Source of the DNA: Candidatus Vicinibacter proximus | GTDB taxonomy: Bacteria > Bacteroidota > Bacteroidia > Chitinophagales > Saprospiraceae | Assembly (NCBI GenBank): GCA_016713905.1 | Contig: JADJOE010000001.1 | Span: forward strand, 423,501 to 487,500 | Direction of reading: 5' to 3' | Length of the DNA: 64,000 bases | Shown here: positions 17,525 to 26,481 of the stretch, one piece after another | Layout: each line of letters opens with the position of its first letter | Numbering within the stretch: position 1 is the first letter of the stretch | Position numbers and translations under genes: made by a program | The notes under the pieces: model-generated | The model's input: only the letters and a program-made list of their open reading frames with translations | Database searches by the model: none | Told to the model about the DNA's origin: nothing

Positions 17525-18313
17525 TTAAATATTTTTTTCCAGGGTTCTGTTTTCCAGGCTAATGCCAAAAAGTCCGTAATCATAAAATGCAGGATCTTCA
17601 GGCCTCAGGTGACTACAGAAATCGGAGAGCTCCCGGACTGCCTTCCAATCCAATGACTTCCTGGTGAGCATTCCTAGCTTTCTGGCTGAACGCTCAACAT
17701 GAACGTCCAAGGGAATCATTAATTGTGATGGATGAATTGTTTTCCATATTCCAAAATCTACCCCATTATCATCTTTTCTGACCATCCATCTAAGATACAT
17801 TAGCAATCGTTTACATCTGGATCCCGTTGCTGGTCTTGAGACATGTTTGCGGGTTCTGCCAGGTACCAGGTCCATGGAGAAAAAGTTTTGATAAAACTGT
17901 TCTAGCATGCTCTCCATTTTTATACCCTGATGCTGATCAGGAAGCAAAAAGGCTGATTCAAGGCTTTTGTTTTTCTCATACCAATTTTGAAGGAATTCCA
18001 GAAAATAATAACTGTCGGTTGCATTAAATGTACGGTGGATAAATGAACTGAACCTTTTCCGATCTGAATCCTTGTGATTTCGGATAAAATCATATGGTGT
18101 ATCTTCCATTAATCTACATAAATCAAGTCCTTTTGCAACAATAGATTTTCTGTTACCCCATGCAAGAATAGCTACCCAAAATCCAATAATTTCAATATCT
18201 TCAGGTTTTGAGTACCGGTGTGGAATTTGAATTGGATCCTGATCAATAAAACCTAACTGGTTATAATGTGCTGAATAATGTTCCAGTAAGTCCTTAATCA
18301 AGTTAGCATCCAA
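17525..18313 (-). CDS. TIGR02757/DUF2400 family protein
   Basis: The 262-residue sequence matches the TIGR02757 family of mostly Bacteroidota proteins. It has the early segment DPIQIPHRYSKPEDIEIIGFWVAILAWGNR, the central RCKRLLMYLRWMVRKDDNGVDFGIW, and PLDVHVERSARKLGM. These resemble helix-hairpin-helix DNA-glycosylase-like folds, but no biochemical role is established to my knowledge. No signal peptide or membrane segment is visible, so it is cytoplasmic. It is divergent from the DUF4153 gene, with 76 bases between them containing a possible minus-strand -7 element (18339-18346, TACTTTTG on that strand). Confidence 0.85.
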   Translation of the reverse strand: MDANLIKDLLEHYSAHYNQLGFIDQDPIQIPHRYSKPEDIEIIGFWVAILAWGNRKSIVAKGLDLCRLMEDTPYDFIRNHKDSDRKRFSSFIHRTFNATDSYYFLEFLQNWYEKNKSLESAFLLPDQHQGIKMESMLEQFYQNFFSMDLVPGRTRKHVSRPATGSRCKRLLMYLRWMVRKDDNGVDFGIWKTIHPSQLMIPLDVHVERSARKLGMLTRKSLDWKAVRELSDFCSHLRPEDPAFYDYGLFGISLENRTLEKNI

Positions 18314-18389
18314 AACTAAAAAAATATTGATTTAGGGTCAAAAGTACAAGATAGGGCAATATGCACGTTATTGTAACTAATCATAAATT

Positions 18390-20159
18390 ATGAAAATTCT
18401 GAGTTTAGAAGGCTTGATTCCAGCATTACTAAATGCATTTAGGCGTTTTCCATTGAGTCTGACTGTGGCTTATTTAGCTACTTTAATCTACTTATGGTTG
18501 TTTAGACATGAGGATAAGTCAGATTATTGGACTCCAATTTTATTTGCCATGCACGTGGGTTTTCCATTGTTGGTAGGGGCACAATTGATCCATGAGTCAA
18601 TTCTTAAAGCACAGCTCCATAGATGGTTGCTTTATCTTGTGGGAATAATTCTAGTGGTGATCCTGGGATACTATACTGGTGATATAGAATCTCCTGAATA
18701 TAGTTATTCATGTTTTTTGAGTTTTTTCGCTTCAGTCTTAATGGTATCCTTTACCGGGTTTTTAAAAGAAAAGGGAAACACCAGCTTTTGGATCTTTAAT
18801 CAGGAAGTCTTTGTTAGCCTTTTTTTGACCGTTTTATATACGATTCTATTAATTGCAGGACTAGAAGGGGCGGTTGCAGCAATAAGGGCTTTATTTGAAT
18901 TTAAATGGTATGAACAGATTTATTCCGACATTCCAATTCTGGTAATAGGCTTCTTTAGTACAAGCTATTGGGCTGCAAATTTGCCTGAAAAATTAATCCA
19001 GGAAAAAGATGAATTTGATTTTTATAAACAAAATTTGATTGTCGTAAAATTCATATTAATCCCTTTGACAATATTATATTTTTTGATTCTTTACAGTTAT
19101 GGATTGAAGATCTTATTACAATGGAATTTGCCAGAAGGTTGGGTAGGTAGTTTATGTCTGGGGTTCTCTATGGTTGGCGTCTTTACTTATCTTTTGAATT
19201 ACTTGTTGCCTGAATACAACAGCTCTAAGATTTTATGGTGGTTCAGAAAGTATTTTTTTCTTTCACTTATTCCTGTATTGATTCTTTTGGCGGTGGCTAT
19301 TATCAGAAGGATTTTAGATTATGGTCTTACCGAAGAAAGAATTTTAGTAGCAGCTGCCGGTTTTTGGTTATTTCTAATTAGCATGCATTTTGTTTTTCAG
19401 CAAGAGAAGCTAAAGCTGATTCCCATAAGTCTTGCAATTTTTTGTTTGCTTTTAGCCTTCGGACCTACTAGCGTTTATGAATTGTCCTGGAAAAGTCAGG
19501 AAATTCAATTGAACAAGTTTGCAGACCGGAATGGACTAGTTCATAATGGTCTGTGGAAAACAGATATTGAATTGGACGCAGAGAAAATGGAAAGATTTAG
19601 AAATATTGTACATTACTTATCCTCCAGAGGAAAGCTCGAAACCTTAATTAGTAAAATTAGCAATGAGCAGGATAGGAAAATGATCAAAGAAACTGATAAA
19701 TATCTCCAGACAGATCTGATCGTAAAGACACTAAATTATAAATCCAAAGAAGATATAGCAAACAATGACAATATTAGTTACAATTTGAATGGATTTGTTT
19801 CTGTATCTTTTGAAGATTTGGAAGGAAGTCTGATTGCAGAGATGTCTGCATTTGCTGATCAGTTAAGTTCAGAATCGAAAGAAAAATACAAGATAGATAT
19901 TTCTGAAGACCAAAAGGATGTAACTCTAACGATTAGTGGATATACCCCAATTAAACTGAACTTAATTGACAGTCTTCAATTAAAATATAATAATTCTTGG
20001 GAGTTATCGCAACAGAGCAAGAACGGTAAAAGCAAATTATACCACTTTGTTTATAATTTGGGTGGATTAAAATACACCATCCTCCTGCGTGAATTTTCAA
20101 TAATTAAATCGAAGGACGGTTATAAAATTGAAAGCCTTAGAGCCGATTTATTGAAGTGA
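18390..20159 (+). CDS. DUF4153-type multi-pass membrane protein
   Basis: The 589-residue protein has about ten or more hydrophobic segments in its first 370 residues. Examples are FPLSLTVAYLATLIYLWLF, WLLYLVGIILVVILGYYTG and FFLSLIPVLILLAVAII. A soluble, mostly hydrophilic C-terminal part (about 375-589) follows. This layout and the N-terminal LLNAFRRFPLSL match DUF4153 membrane proteins of unknown function. The adjacent lytic transglycosylase gene 37 bases downstream could be co-transcribed, hinting at an envelope role, but that is only positional inference. Confidence 0.7.
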   Translation: MKILSLEGLIPALLNAFRRFPLSLTVAYLATLIYLWLFRHEDKSDYWTPILFAMHVGFPLLVGAQLIHESILKAQLHRWLLYLVGIILVVILGYYTGDIESPEYSYSCFLSFFASVLMVSFTGFLKEKGNTSFWIFNQEVFVSLFLTVLYTILLIAGLEGAVAAIRALFEFKWYEQIYSDIPILVIGFFSTSYWAANLPEKLIQEKDEFDFYKQNLIVVKFILIPLTILYFLILYSYGLKILLQWNLPEGWVGSLCLGFSMVGVFTYLLNYLLPEYNSSKILWWFRKYFFLSLIPVLILLAVAIIRRILDYGLTEERILVAAAGFWLFLISMHFVFQQEKLKLIPISLAIFCLLLAFGPTSVYELSWKSQEIQLNKFADRNGLVHNGLWKTDIELDAEKMERFRNIVHYLSSRGKLETLISKISNEQDRKMIKETDKYLQTDLIVKTLNYKSKEDIANNDNISYNLNGFVSVSFEDLEGSLIAEMSAFADQLSSESKEKYKIDISEDQKDVTLTISGYTPIKLNLIDSLQLKYNNSWELSQQSKNGKSKLYHFVYNLGGLKYTILLREFSIIKSKDGYKIESLRADLLK

Positions 20160-20196
20160 ATATAATTATATTTTATTAACGTAACTTTGTGAGGTC

Positions 20197-21111
20197 ATGG
20201 AGAAAATAATTTCAAGAATTAGAGTTAAGTGGGTGTTTTTTATTTTCGTTTTTATTTTAGTCGTTGGAACGTTATTCGTAGCCACCAAAACACCTTATAA
20301 CTTTTCATTTGACCCATTGCCTCAAAAGATTCATGCAATTAAATTGGGGAATCACATTACATTTTCAGGAGAAAATGTTCCGGTTGAATATTTTGATGTT
20401 GCAGAAAGATTGGATAGAGAACTTTTGTTAAATACATACCAACATTCTTCTACCATCCTAAATCTTAAGTTGTGTAGAAGATTTTTTCCAACCATTGAGC
20501 AAATCTTTAGAGAGGAAGGAGTCCCTGATGATCTTAAATATTTGGCTATAGCAGAAAGTTCCCTAAGAAATGCGGTTTCTTCTTCAGGAGCAAAAGGATT
20601 TTGGCAGTTCAGAGAATTAGCGGCAAGCGAATTTGGTCTGGAAATAAATGATTTCATAGATGAACGAAATCACTTTGAGAAATCCACACGGGCCGCTGCA
20701 AAATATCTTACCAAACTAAATTCCAGATTTGGTAGCTGGACATTAGCTGCTGCCGCATACAACATGGGTCCAACCGCTCTTCAAAGTGCAATGAATGAGC
20801 AAAAGGAGAACAATTATTATGACTTGAATTTAAGCGAAGAAACTAACAGATATGTATTTCGAATACTGGCTATAAAGGAAATTATGAAAGATCCGGAACG
20901 ATTTGGTTATTTTCTGACAGAAGACGACCTTTATGAACCTTTAAATAAATATGAAATTGTGGAGGTTGACTCTGCATTGAATAGTTTAGCTGATTTTGCT
21001 CATCAAAATAATATTACATATCGACAATTGAAGTTATATAACCCATGGTTATTAAAATCTAATTTGCCAGTTAAACCAGGCAGAATTTATAAAATAAGTA
21101 TTCCAAAATAA
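20197..21111 (+). CDS. membrane-anchored lytic transglycosylase (MltD/SLT-like)
   Basis: The 304-residue product has an N-terminal transmembrane anchor (about 10-29). Its transglycosylase domain is of SLT type: catalytic Glu120 in LAIAESSL, followed by GAKGFWQF (131-138) and AAYNMGP (186-192). Such enzymes cleave the MurNAc-GlcNAc bond of peptidoglycan in the periplasm, forming 1,6-anhydro products. The C-terminal ~45 residues (ALNSLADFAHQNNITYRQLKLYNPWLL to YKISIP) look like a degenerate LysM-type cell-wall-binding module. A TAACTTTG sequence lies at 20182-20189 just before the start. Confidence 0.9.
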   Translation: MEKIISRIRVKWVFFIFVFILVVGTLFVATKTPYNFSFDPLPQKIHAIKLGNHITFSGENVPVEYFDVAERLDRELLLNTYQHSSTILNLKLCRRFFPTIEQIFREEGVPDDLKYLAIAESSLRNAVSSSGAKGFWQFRELAASEFGLEINDFIDERNHFEKSTRAAAKYLTKLNSRFGSWTLAAAAYNMGPTALQSAMNEQKENNYYDLNLSEETNRYVFRILAIKEIMKDPERFGYFLTEDDLYEPLNKYEIVEVDSALNSLADFAHQNNITYRQLKLYNPWLLKSNLPVKPGRIYKISIPK

Positions 21112-21172
21112 ATTTGGCAAAATATAGTGGGTTAATTTTTTAATTTTGGGCATTCTACCTTGTCTTTGAATT

Positions 21173-22699
21173 ATGAAAAACCTAATTAACTCAATCTGGG
21201 CGCAATACCTCAAAATTCATAAAGGAGAGATTGAAGAATTTATCAGGCACCCACATGATGTCCAATGGAAGCAATTAAAGAAAATTCTTAAAAGGGCAGA
21301 AAATACTGAATGGGGCCAAAGGTATTCTTTTAAAGATGTTGGAGAGGCTGGAGACTGGAAAACTGCGATTCCAATTTTTGAATATGATGATATAAAGACG
21401 GATATTCATCGAATGATGAAAGGAGAAAGGGATATACTTTGGCCTGGAAGGGTGAAATATTTTGCAAAATCATCAGGCACAACCGCAGATAAGAGTAAAT
21501 ATATTCCCGTTACGAACGAAAATCATAAAGATTGTCATACAAAGGGTGGATGGCGTCTGGTTTCCCGACTTTATGATAATTTAAAGAATCCACGAATTGT
21601 GGCAGGGAAAAGTATTTTGCTAGCTGGGAGTCTTAAAGATGACATTCCTGAGTTTCCCGGAAGTATTGTTGGAGATGTCTCTGCTGTCATTTTTAGTCGA
21701 TTGAATCCCATTGCACTTAGTTTTATTACCCCTGGGCTTGAAGTGAACCTCTTGGAGAATTTTGAAGAAAAGCTTGATAAAATTGCAAGTATATGTAGTA
21801 AGGAAGATATCACAATGGTCGCAGGGACGCCTACCTGGTCCATGGTATTGTTCAAAAAAATACTTGATTTAACAGGAAAGGATAACATTCTTGAGGTTTG
21901 GCCAAATATGCAGGTGTTTGTTCATGGGGCTGTGAGTTTTGTCCCGTATCGTAAACCATTCGAACAATTTTTTCCATCTCCAGAGATGAGTTATATGGAG
22001 ACTTACAATGCAAGCGAGGGATATTTTGCTGTACAGTATGATTTTGAACACGATGACATGCTTCTCTTGTTGGATAATGGTGTTTTTTATGAATTCATTC
22101 CAATGAGTGAATGGGAAGAGGAGCACCCTAAGACACATTTGCTTTCAGAAGTAGAGATTGGAAAGAACTACGCCATGGTAATTACCACTAACTCAGGTTT
22201 ATATCGATATAAAATTGGGGATACCATTAGTTTTACTTCAACGGATCCGTATAAAATTAAAATTACAGGAAGGATAAAGCAGTTTATTAACGTCTTTGGC
22301 GAAGAGGTAATGGTATCCAATACAGATCAGGCTCTGGCAGACACCTGTGCATCTTTTGGAGCAATGGTAAAGGAATATACGGTTGCCCCTATATTTCTCC
22401 AAAGCACAAGTAAGGGTGGACATGAATGGGTCATAGAATTTGAAAAATCGCCACTTGATTCAGAGGCTTTTGCAATAGCTCTGGATCAAAATCTTCAAAG
22501 ACTTAACTCCGATTACGAGGCAAAAAGGTATAAAAGTCTGGCTCTGGGGAATTTGAAACTTAATGTTGCTCCGGAAGGTACTTTTATGGATTGGATGAAA
22601 TTCCGCAACAAAATTGGTGCACAGCAAAAAGTCCCAAGATTGTCTAATACTCGACAGTATATAGACGAAATTCTAAACATTATGAATAACAAATCATAA
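21173..22699 (+). CDS. GH3-family acyl-adenylate-forming enzyme
   Basis: The 508-residue protein matches bacterial members of the family named after plant GH3 auxin-conjugating enzymes (not glycoside hydrolase family 3). The ATP-binding motif is SSGTTADKSKYIPV (100-113). The second adenylate motif region is YNASEGYFAVQ (about 279-289), and YRYKIGD precedes the hinge to the C-terminal lobe (TGRIKQFINVFGEEV). GH3 enzymes adenylate a carboxylic acid and transfer it to an amine, usually an amino acid. The bacterial substrates are mostly unknown, and no neighbour hints at one. A TAATTTTG -7 element at 21141-21148 lies 24 bases before the start. Confidence 0.88.
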   Translation: MKNLINSIWAQYLKIHKGEIEEFIRHPHDVQWKQLKKILKRAENTEWGQRYSFKDVGEAGDWKTAIPIFEYDDIKTDIHRMMKGERDILWPGRVKYFAKSSGTTADKSKYIPVTNENHKDCHTKGGWRLVSRLYDNLKNPRIVAGKSILLAGSLKDDIPEFPGSIVGDVSAVIFSRLNPIALSFITPGLEVNLLENFEEKLDKIASICSKEDITMVAGTPTWSMVLFKKILDLTGKDNILEVWPNMQVFVHGAVSFVPYRKPFEQFFPSPEMSYMETYNASEGYFAVQYDFEHDDMLLLLDNGVFYEFIPMSEWEEEHPKTHLLSEVEIGKNYAMVITTNSGLYRYKIGDTISFTSTDPYKIKITGRIKQFINVFGEEVMVSNTDQALADTCASFGAMVKEYTVAPIFLQSTSKGGHEWVIEFEKSPLDSEAFAIALDQNLQRLNSDYEAKRYKSLALGNLKLNVAPEGTFMDWMKFRNKIGAQQKVPRLSNTRQYIDEILNIMNNKS

Positions 22700-22938
22700 C
22701 TTAATATTTATCTCTCAACCTTATTTAAATATTCCTAATCTTTAAAGGTATTTAGCAATTCTATTGTTGGGAAATCCTTTGTGGTAAGGATTTATGGATA
22801 TTTGGATCATTTCTTTTCTAAATTAGATATTTATTTAAAACATTGAATAAAAGCACTATATGTATTTTAAAAATATTAATATTAATATTTTTCGAAATAT
22901 TTATTTAAAAATATTACATATTAATTAAAATATATATA

Positions 22939-22946
22939 TAAATTTG
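22939..22946 (+). promoter_or_regulatory. candidate -7 element for the 69-residue protein gene
   Basis: TAAATTTG matches the Bacteroidota TAnnTTTG element, 22 bases before the ATG at 22969. No clear TTTG -33 box is present in the very AT-rich upstream sequence. Confidence 0.45.
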
Positions 22947-22968
22947 TTTTTATATAAAAAACTCTGTT

Positions 22969-23178
22969 ATGCAAGGTTGGAAGAAAATTATGACTCTTAG
23001 AGACAGCTATAAGGCTGAGATTAAAAAAATTCAACTGATTAAAAACGGAATTGAGGCTATGATAATGGCCAAAAGTAAGGAAGCTATACAAGTTTCCCTT
23101 GGAGGAATAGACCTTTATGTCAAAGAGGGTCAATATGAAATAGCCTCAATCCTCTTGTTTGAAAATGAAGAGGATTAG
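22969..23178 (+). CDS. small hypothetical protein, 69 residues
   Basis: The predicted product starts MQGWKKIM and is mostly a charged amphipathic helix (RDSYKAEIKKIQLIKNGIEAMIMAKS) followed by a possible short beta part (IQVSLGGIDLYVKEGQYEIASILLFENEED). No signal peptide or membrane segment is visible. It stands alone between an AT-rich 270-base leader and a convergent small membrane protein. The -7 element upstream and the plausible coding composition support it. An overlapping minus-strand frame is less likely. I do not recognise a family. Confidence 0.55.
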   Translation: MQGWKKIMTLRDSYKAEIKKIQLIKNGIEAMIMAKSKEAIQVSLGGIDLYVKEGQYEIASILLFENEED

Positions 23179-23195
23179 TCTATTTCTGACTTACT

Positions 23196-23321
23196 TTAAA
23201 AACTAAGCTGGAAGTTTTTATTGTACACCCAAACAAGTAGGGTGATAAAAAGGAATAGAAATATCAGGAAGAAGACAAAACATCTTCCTTTGCTTCCTTT
23301 GTTAAGTTCATGCAATTCCAT
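23196..23321 (-). CDS. 41-residue single-pass membrane protein
   Basis: This short frame reads MELHELNKGSKGRCFVFFLI, then a strongly hydrophobic helix (about 14-32) and a polar tail ending KNFQLSF. A hydrophilic, positively charged N-terminus before one transmembrane helix is typical of small bacterial inner-membrane proteins. It lies in an otherwise gene-free 330-base gap, convergent with the 69-residue gene. No family is recognised; the call rests on amino-acid pattern only. Confidence 0.45.
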   Translation of the reverse strand: MELHELNKGSKGRCFVFFLIFLFLFITLLVWVYNKNFQLSF

Positions 23322-23510
23322 GGATCGTATTTAAGCTGCAAAATAAAATCAAAAACATTAGCTGGGCAAAAAAATTGCAATAAACCTTAGATTTTGGTGG
23401 AAAATTGTTTGCTTATTCATCAAGAATTTATGGATTTGAAGGTTCAACTATGATTTCCAGCCCAGTCTTGGCTTCCAAAGAGCTATATTTGAGCTCGACA
23501 ATACCTCATT

Positions 23511-24701
23511 ATGGAGTTACCGAAAGTTATTCTGCATCAAAACAAAACCTTTTCCATCAAAAGACAGCACCCCTGGATTTTTTCAGGGGCAATTCTCAAA
23601 AAGGATCATAAGATTTCTGATGGGGATATGGTAGATGTTTATGATGAACAGGGACAATTTTTAGGCTTCGGACATTTTCATTTGGGGAGCATTTCCGTAA
23701 AAATTCTCTCTTTTGGCATTAAGCATTTTTCCGATAAATTTTGGAAAACCAGACTTTCGGAAGCTTTTCAGTCCCGACAGAAACTTTTGTCAGCAGGGTT
23801 ATTAATCTCAAATGCATTTAGATTGGTGCATGGAGAATCAGATGGATTACCTGGATTGATCATCGATATATATAGAGATGTGGCGGTTATTCAATGTCAT
23901 ACCATTGGGATGCATAGGCATATTGAACAAATCGTTGAAGCATTGGAAGCAATAGATCAATTAAAGCTAAATTCGATTTTTGACAAAAGTTGTGACAGTC
24001 TTCCCACAGAATATGCACGTCAAGTAGGTAACAAGTTTATTAAAGGAAATGAGGGCTTTCCACAAATCACTGAAAATGAATTACTTTATGAAATAAATGT
24101 AGTTCAAGGTCAGAAGACGGGTTTTTTCCTGGACCAAAGAGACAATCGTTTACTGGTTAAGGAGTTGTCCCAATCAAGGTCCGTTCTCAATGCTTTTTGT
24201 TACACAGGAGGATTTAGTCTGAGTGCTTTGAAGGGAAATGCATCTAAGGTAGTTTCCATTGATAGTTCAGCCAAGGCGATGGAGCTCTTGGAACGTAATC
24301 TTCATTTAAATGATTTACAAGGAGATAGGCACCAGAGCCTTACAGAAGATGTTATCAGCTATTTTAAACAAATTAAGGATCATGATTTCGACCTAATAAT
24401 TCTTGATCCTCCGGCTTTTGCCAAAACATTAGCTAAACGACATACTGCCATTCAGGCTTACAAAAGACTTAATTTGGGGGCCATGCTTAAAATCAAATGC
24501 CCTGGATTTTTATTTACTTTTTCTTGTTCACAGGTAGTAACGGAAGAGTTATTTTATAGTGCAGTGGTGGCAGCTGGCATCGAATCCGGGAAAAGGATAA
24601 AAATTATTAAAAGACTAAGTCAGGCTCCGGACCACCCGGTGAGTCTTTTCCACCCAGAGGGATCTTATCTTAAAGGTTTGTTGTTGGAAATTAATAACTG
24701 A
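23511..24701 (+). CDS. class I rRNA large-subunit methyltransferase, RlmI-like (PUA plus SAM domain)
   Basis: The 396-residue protein has an N-terminal PUA RNA-binding domain (about 1-75, with HPWIFSGAI) and a C-terminal SAM-dependent methyltransferase domain. Diagnostic segments are TGFFLDQRDNR (203-213), the SAM-binding NAFCYTGGFSLSAL (227-240) and the catalytic-region LDPPAFAK (298-305), all as in RlmI-type cytosine-C5 methyltransferases of 23S rRNA. The conserved SCSQ after strand 5 is present (FSCSQ). The exact target base is inferred from family only. The 102-residue gene follows 5 bases downstream. Confidence 0.88.
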   Translation: MELPKVILHQNKTFSIKRQHPWIFSGAILKKDHKISDGDMVDVYDEQGQFLGFGHFHLGSISVKILSFGIKHFSDKFWKTRLSEAFQSRQKLLSAGLLISNAFRLVHGESDGLPGLIIDIYRDVAVIQCHTIGMHRHIEQIVEALEAIDQLKLNSIFDKSCDSLPTEYARQVGNKFIKGNEGFPQITENELLYEINVVQGQKTGFFLDQRDNRLLVKELSQSRSVLNAFCYTGGFSLSALKGNASKVVSIDSSAKAMELLERNLHLNDLQGDRHQSLTEDVISYFKQIKDHDFDLIILDPPAFAKTLAKRHTAIQAYKRLNLGAMLKIKCPGFLFTFSCSQVVTEELFYSAVVAAGIESGKRIKIIKRLSQAPDHPVSLFHPEGSYLKGLLLEINN

Positions 24702-24706
24702 TACAA

Positions 24707-25015
24707 ATGACCCAATTAAATCTTCCACCATTGCCTCCCGAAATTCCATCAGATTCATCTGAGGAAGAAAATTATGTAGAATTGATATTGGAAAGAGTCG
24801 AAGAATTACTTGAAAAAGATCCCGGATTACTTTTTAGTCATATGTACCGCCTTGATATTGAAGAGAAAGTAATTAATACAATTCTCAAAATAAGCCCACC
24901 GGATCAAATTTCGAGACTGTTGGCTCAAGAGATTTGGCGCCGGCAAAAAGTTAGGATGATTCATAAAAAGAATACTTCTGTAAAACCAATACAGGATAAG
25001 GGATGGGATTATTGA
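24707..25015 (+). CDS. conserved-type hypothetical protein, 102 residues
   Basis: It starts 5 bases after the methyltransferase stop, so it is probably co-transcribed. The N-terminus is Pro/acidic (LPPLPPEIPSDSSEEE), followed by amphipathic helices (VELILERVEELLEKDPGLLFSH, EEKVINTILK) and a basic end. It has no signal peptide or membrane helix. I do not recognise the family. Confidence 0.6.
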   Translation: MTQLNLPPLPPEIPSDSSEEENYVELILERVEELLEKDPGLLFSHMYRLDIEEKVINTILKISPPDQISRLLAQEIWRRQKVRMIHKKNTSVKPIQDKGWDY

Positions 25016-25085
25016 GTTTCAAACCAGTCGAAAAGGTGTCTTAAAGCCCAATTTTAAAACTTAATAAGCAGAAAATCAATTTTTT

Positions 25086-25116
25086 TTGTGGTTTTCATGA
25101 CTTAGTCATATCTTTG
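25086..25116 (+). promoter_or_regulatory. Bacteroidota-type promoter of the rpsF operon
   Basis: A TTG (25086-25088) inside a T-rich run lies 20 bases before TATCTTTG (25109-25116), matching the -33 TTG and -7 TAnnTTTG consensus. The -7 element ends 29 bases before the rpsF ATG. Confidence 0.75.
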
Positions 25117-25145
25117 CAGCCCTTTAATAAAAATTATTAAGTCAA

Positions 25146-25598
25146 ATGAAACATTTTGAAGTAAGCTTTATCGTAGATCCAGTGCTGTCGGGCGATGAAG
25201 TTAAATCGACAGCCCAGACCTATAAGGATATGCTGGTTACCGAAGGTGCGAGCATTGTTCATGTAGATGAAATGGGACTCAGGCCATTGGCCTATCCTAT
25301 CAACAAGCGGTCCACCGGTGTTTATTATTGCATCGAATTTTCCGCAGAAAGTGGTTCTTTCATTGCCAAAGTTGAATTGGCTTTGAAAAGAGATGAGCGC
25401 ATCATGCGCTTCCTTACAGTAAGTCTTGACAAATATGGCGTCAAGTACAATGAAGACAAGAGAAATGGAAAGATTGGCAAAAAAGTCAGGAAGGAAAAGC
25501 CGGCCAAAGAACCGTCCGGAAGACCTTACCAGGCCCCAAGGGCAGCAGCCCCGGTTGATGCGGAAGTTTCGACTGAAGTCGAAAATCCTGAAGTTTAA
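25146..25598 (+). CDS. rpsF: 30S ribosomal protein S6
   Basis: The 150-residue protein starts MKHFEVSFIVDPVLSGDEVK and carries the S6 core through EMGLRPLAYPINKRSTGVYYCIEFS and LALKRDERIMRFLTV. S6 binds 16S rRNA with S18 in the small-subunit platform, and the S18 gene follows directly. A Lys/Pro/Ala-rich tail of about 45 residues (KIGKKVRKEKPAKEP to the acidic end) extends beyond the core. This is common but variable in the phylum. It is first in the operon behind a canonical promoter. Confidence 0.97.
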   Translation: MKHFEVSFIVDPVLSGDEVKSTAQTYKDMLVTEGASIVHVDEMGLRPLAYPINKRSTGVYYCIEFSAESGSFIAKVELALKRDERIMRFLTVSLDKYGVKYNEDKRNGKIGKKVRKEKPAKEPSGRPYQAPRAAAPVDAEVSTEVENPEV

Positions 25599-25624
25599 TT
25601 TGTTCACATTTTAATTTAAAGTAC

Positions 25625-25891
25625 ATGGCCACGCAAGATGAAATAAAATTCCTCAGTAATCCCAACATTGGAAAAAAACAGAAGAAATATTGCCGATTTA
25701 AAAAATTCGGACTAAAACACATTGATTATAAAGATGCTGATTTTCTAATTCAGTTTGTCAATGAACAGGGAAAACTTCTTCCTAGAAGATTAACCGGTAA
25801 CTCACTCAAATATCAAAGAAGAGTTGCCTCAGCTGTAAAAAGGGCTCGACATTTGGCGATTCTTCCATATTTATCAGACCTTCTTAAATAA
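25625..25891 (+). CDS. rpsR: 30S ribosomal protein S18
   Basis: The 88-residue product has the S18 signature KKQKKYCRFKKFGLKHIDYKD and ends with RRVASAVKRARHLAILPYL. It lies 26 bases after rpsF and 21 before rplI, the standard Bacteroidota order. S18 pairs with S6 on the 30S platform. Confidence 0.97.
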   Translation: MATQDEIKFLSNPNIGKKQKKYCRFKKFGLKHIDYKDADFLIQFVNEQGKLLPRRLTGNSLKYQRRVASAVKRARHLAILPYLSDLLK

Positions 25892-25912
25892 TTCAACCAA
25901 AAGATTAAGTCT

Positions 25913-26359
25913 ATGCAAATTATATTATTAAATGATGTAGATAAAGTTGGCGACAAACATCAGGTAGTCAGCGTTAAACCGGGTTTTGGTAGAAACTTCC
26001 TCATACCTCAAGGATTAGCTATTGTAGCTTCTGAGGGTAACATGAGAAGGCTTAATGAACTTAAGCGTCAGGACGAAATCAGGGAAAACAAAAAACTTAA
26101 TGTTTACAAGGATTTGGCCGCACAATTGGAAGGTGTTACCCTTAAGATTGGAGCCAAAACCGGAACCAGCGGAAAGATTTTTGGATCTGTCACAAATGTT
26201 CAGATTGCACAAGCCTTAAAGGATCAATGTAATCTGGACGTAGAGCGAAAGAAGATCCATATTCTTGAAGAAGTTAAAGAACTAGGTACTTATTATGCTC
26301 AAATAGATTTTCATAAGCAAGTAGTGTCTAAAGTTGCTTTTGAGGTTATTTCTGAATAA
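25913..26359 (+). CDS. rplI: 50S ribosomal protein L9
   Basis: The 148-residue protein begins MQIILLNDVDKVGDKHQVVSVKPGFGRNFLIPQGLA, the conserved N-terminal 23S rRNA-binding domain. A connecting helix (about 45-75) and a C-terminal domain (KTGTSGKIFGSVTNVQIAQAL) follow. It is last in rpsF-rpsR-rplI and followed by a terminator. Confidence 0.97.
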   Translation: MQIILLNDVDKVGDKHQVVSVKPGFGRNFLIPQGLAIVASEGNMRRLNELKRQDEIRENKKLNVYKDLAAQLEGVTLKIGAKTGTSGKIFGSVTNVQIAQALKDQCNLDVERKKIHILEEVKELGTYYAQIDFHKQVVSKVAFEVISE

Positions 26360-26384
26360 TTAGTTTAATAAAAATTATAAATTG

Positions 26385-26421
26385 AGCCGTTGATGATGAA
26401 AATCATGAACGGCTTTTTTTA
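26385..26421 (+). terminator. intrinsic terminator of the rpsF operon
   Basis: AGCCGTT plus a further six bases pairs with the complement ending AACGGCT (13-base stem with one mismatch), followed directly by T7, 26 bases after the rplI stop. Confidence 0.88.
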
Positions 26422-26481
26422 TTTTACCAATAAAAATTCAAGATAATTGGTTATTTCAAAATCAATCTAAATAGTTATTAC

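Noticed and set aside
17525..18313. Assignment of the TIGR02757 protein as a DNA glycosylase
   Set aside because: Only a weak fold resemblance is visible; no catalytic Lys/Asp helix-hairpin-helix signature could be identified with confidence.
22921..23133. 70-codon minus-strand open frame
   Set aside because: Antisense of the 69-residue gene, which has the better promoter and protein pattern; low but not zero chance it is real.
23405..23611. 68-codon plus-strand frame upstream of the methyltransferase
   Set aside because: Overlaps the true methyltransferase start at 23511 in another frame and has no domain of its own.
25137..25607. 156-codon minus-strand open frame
   Set aside because: Antisense shadow of rpsF.
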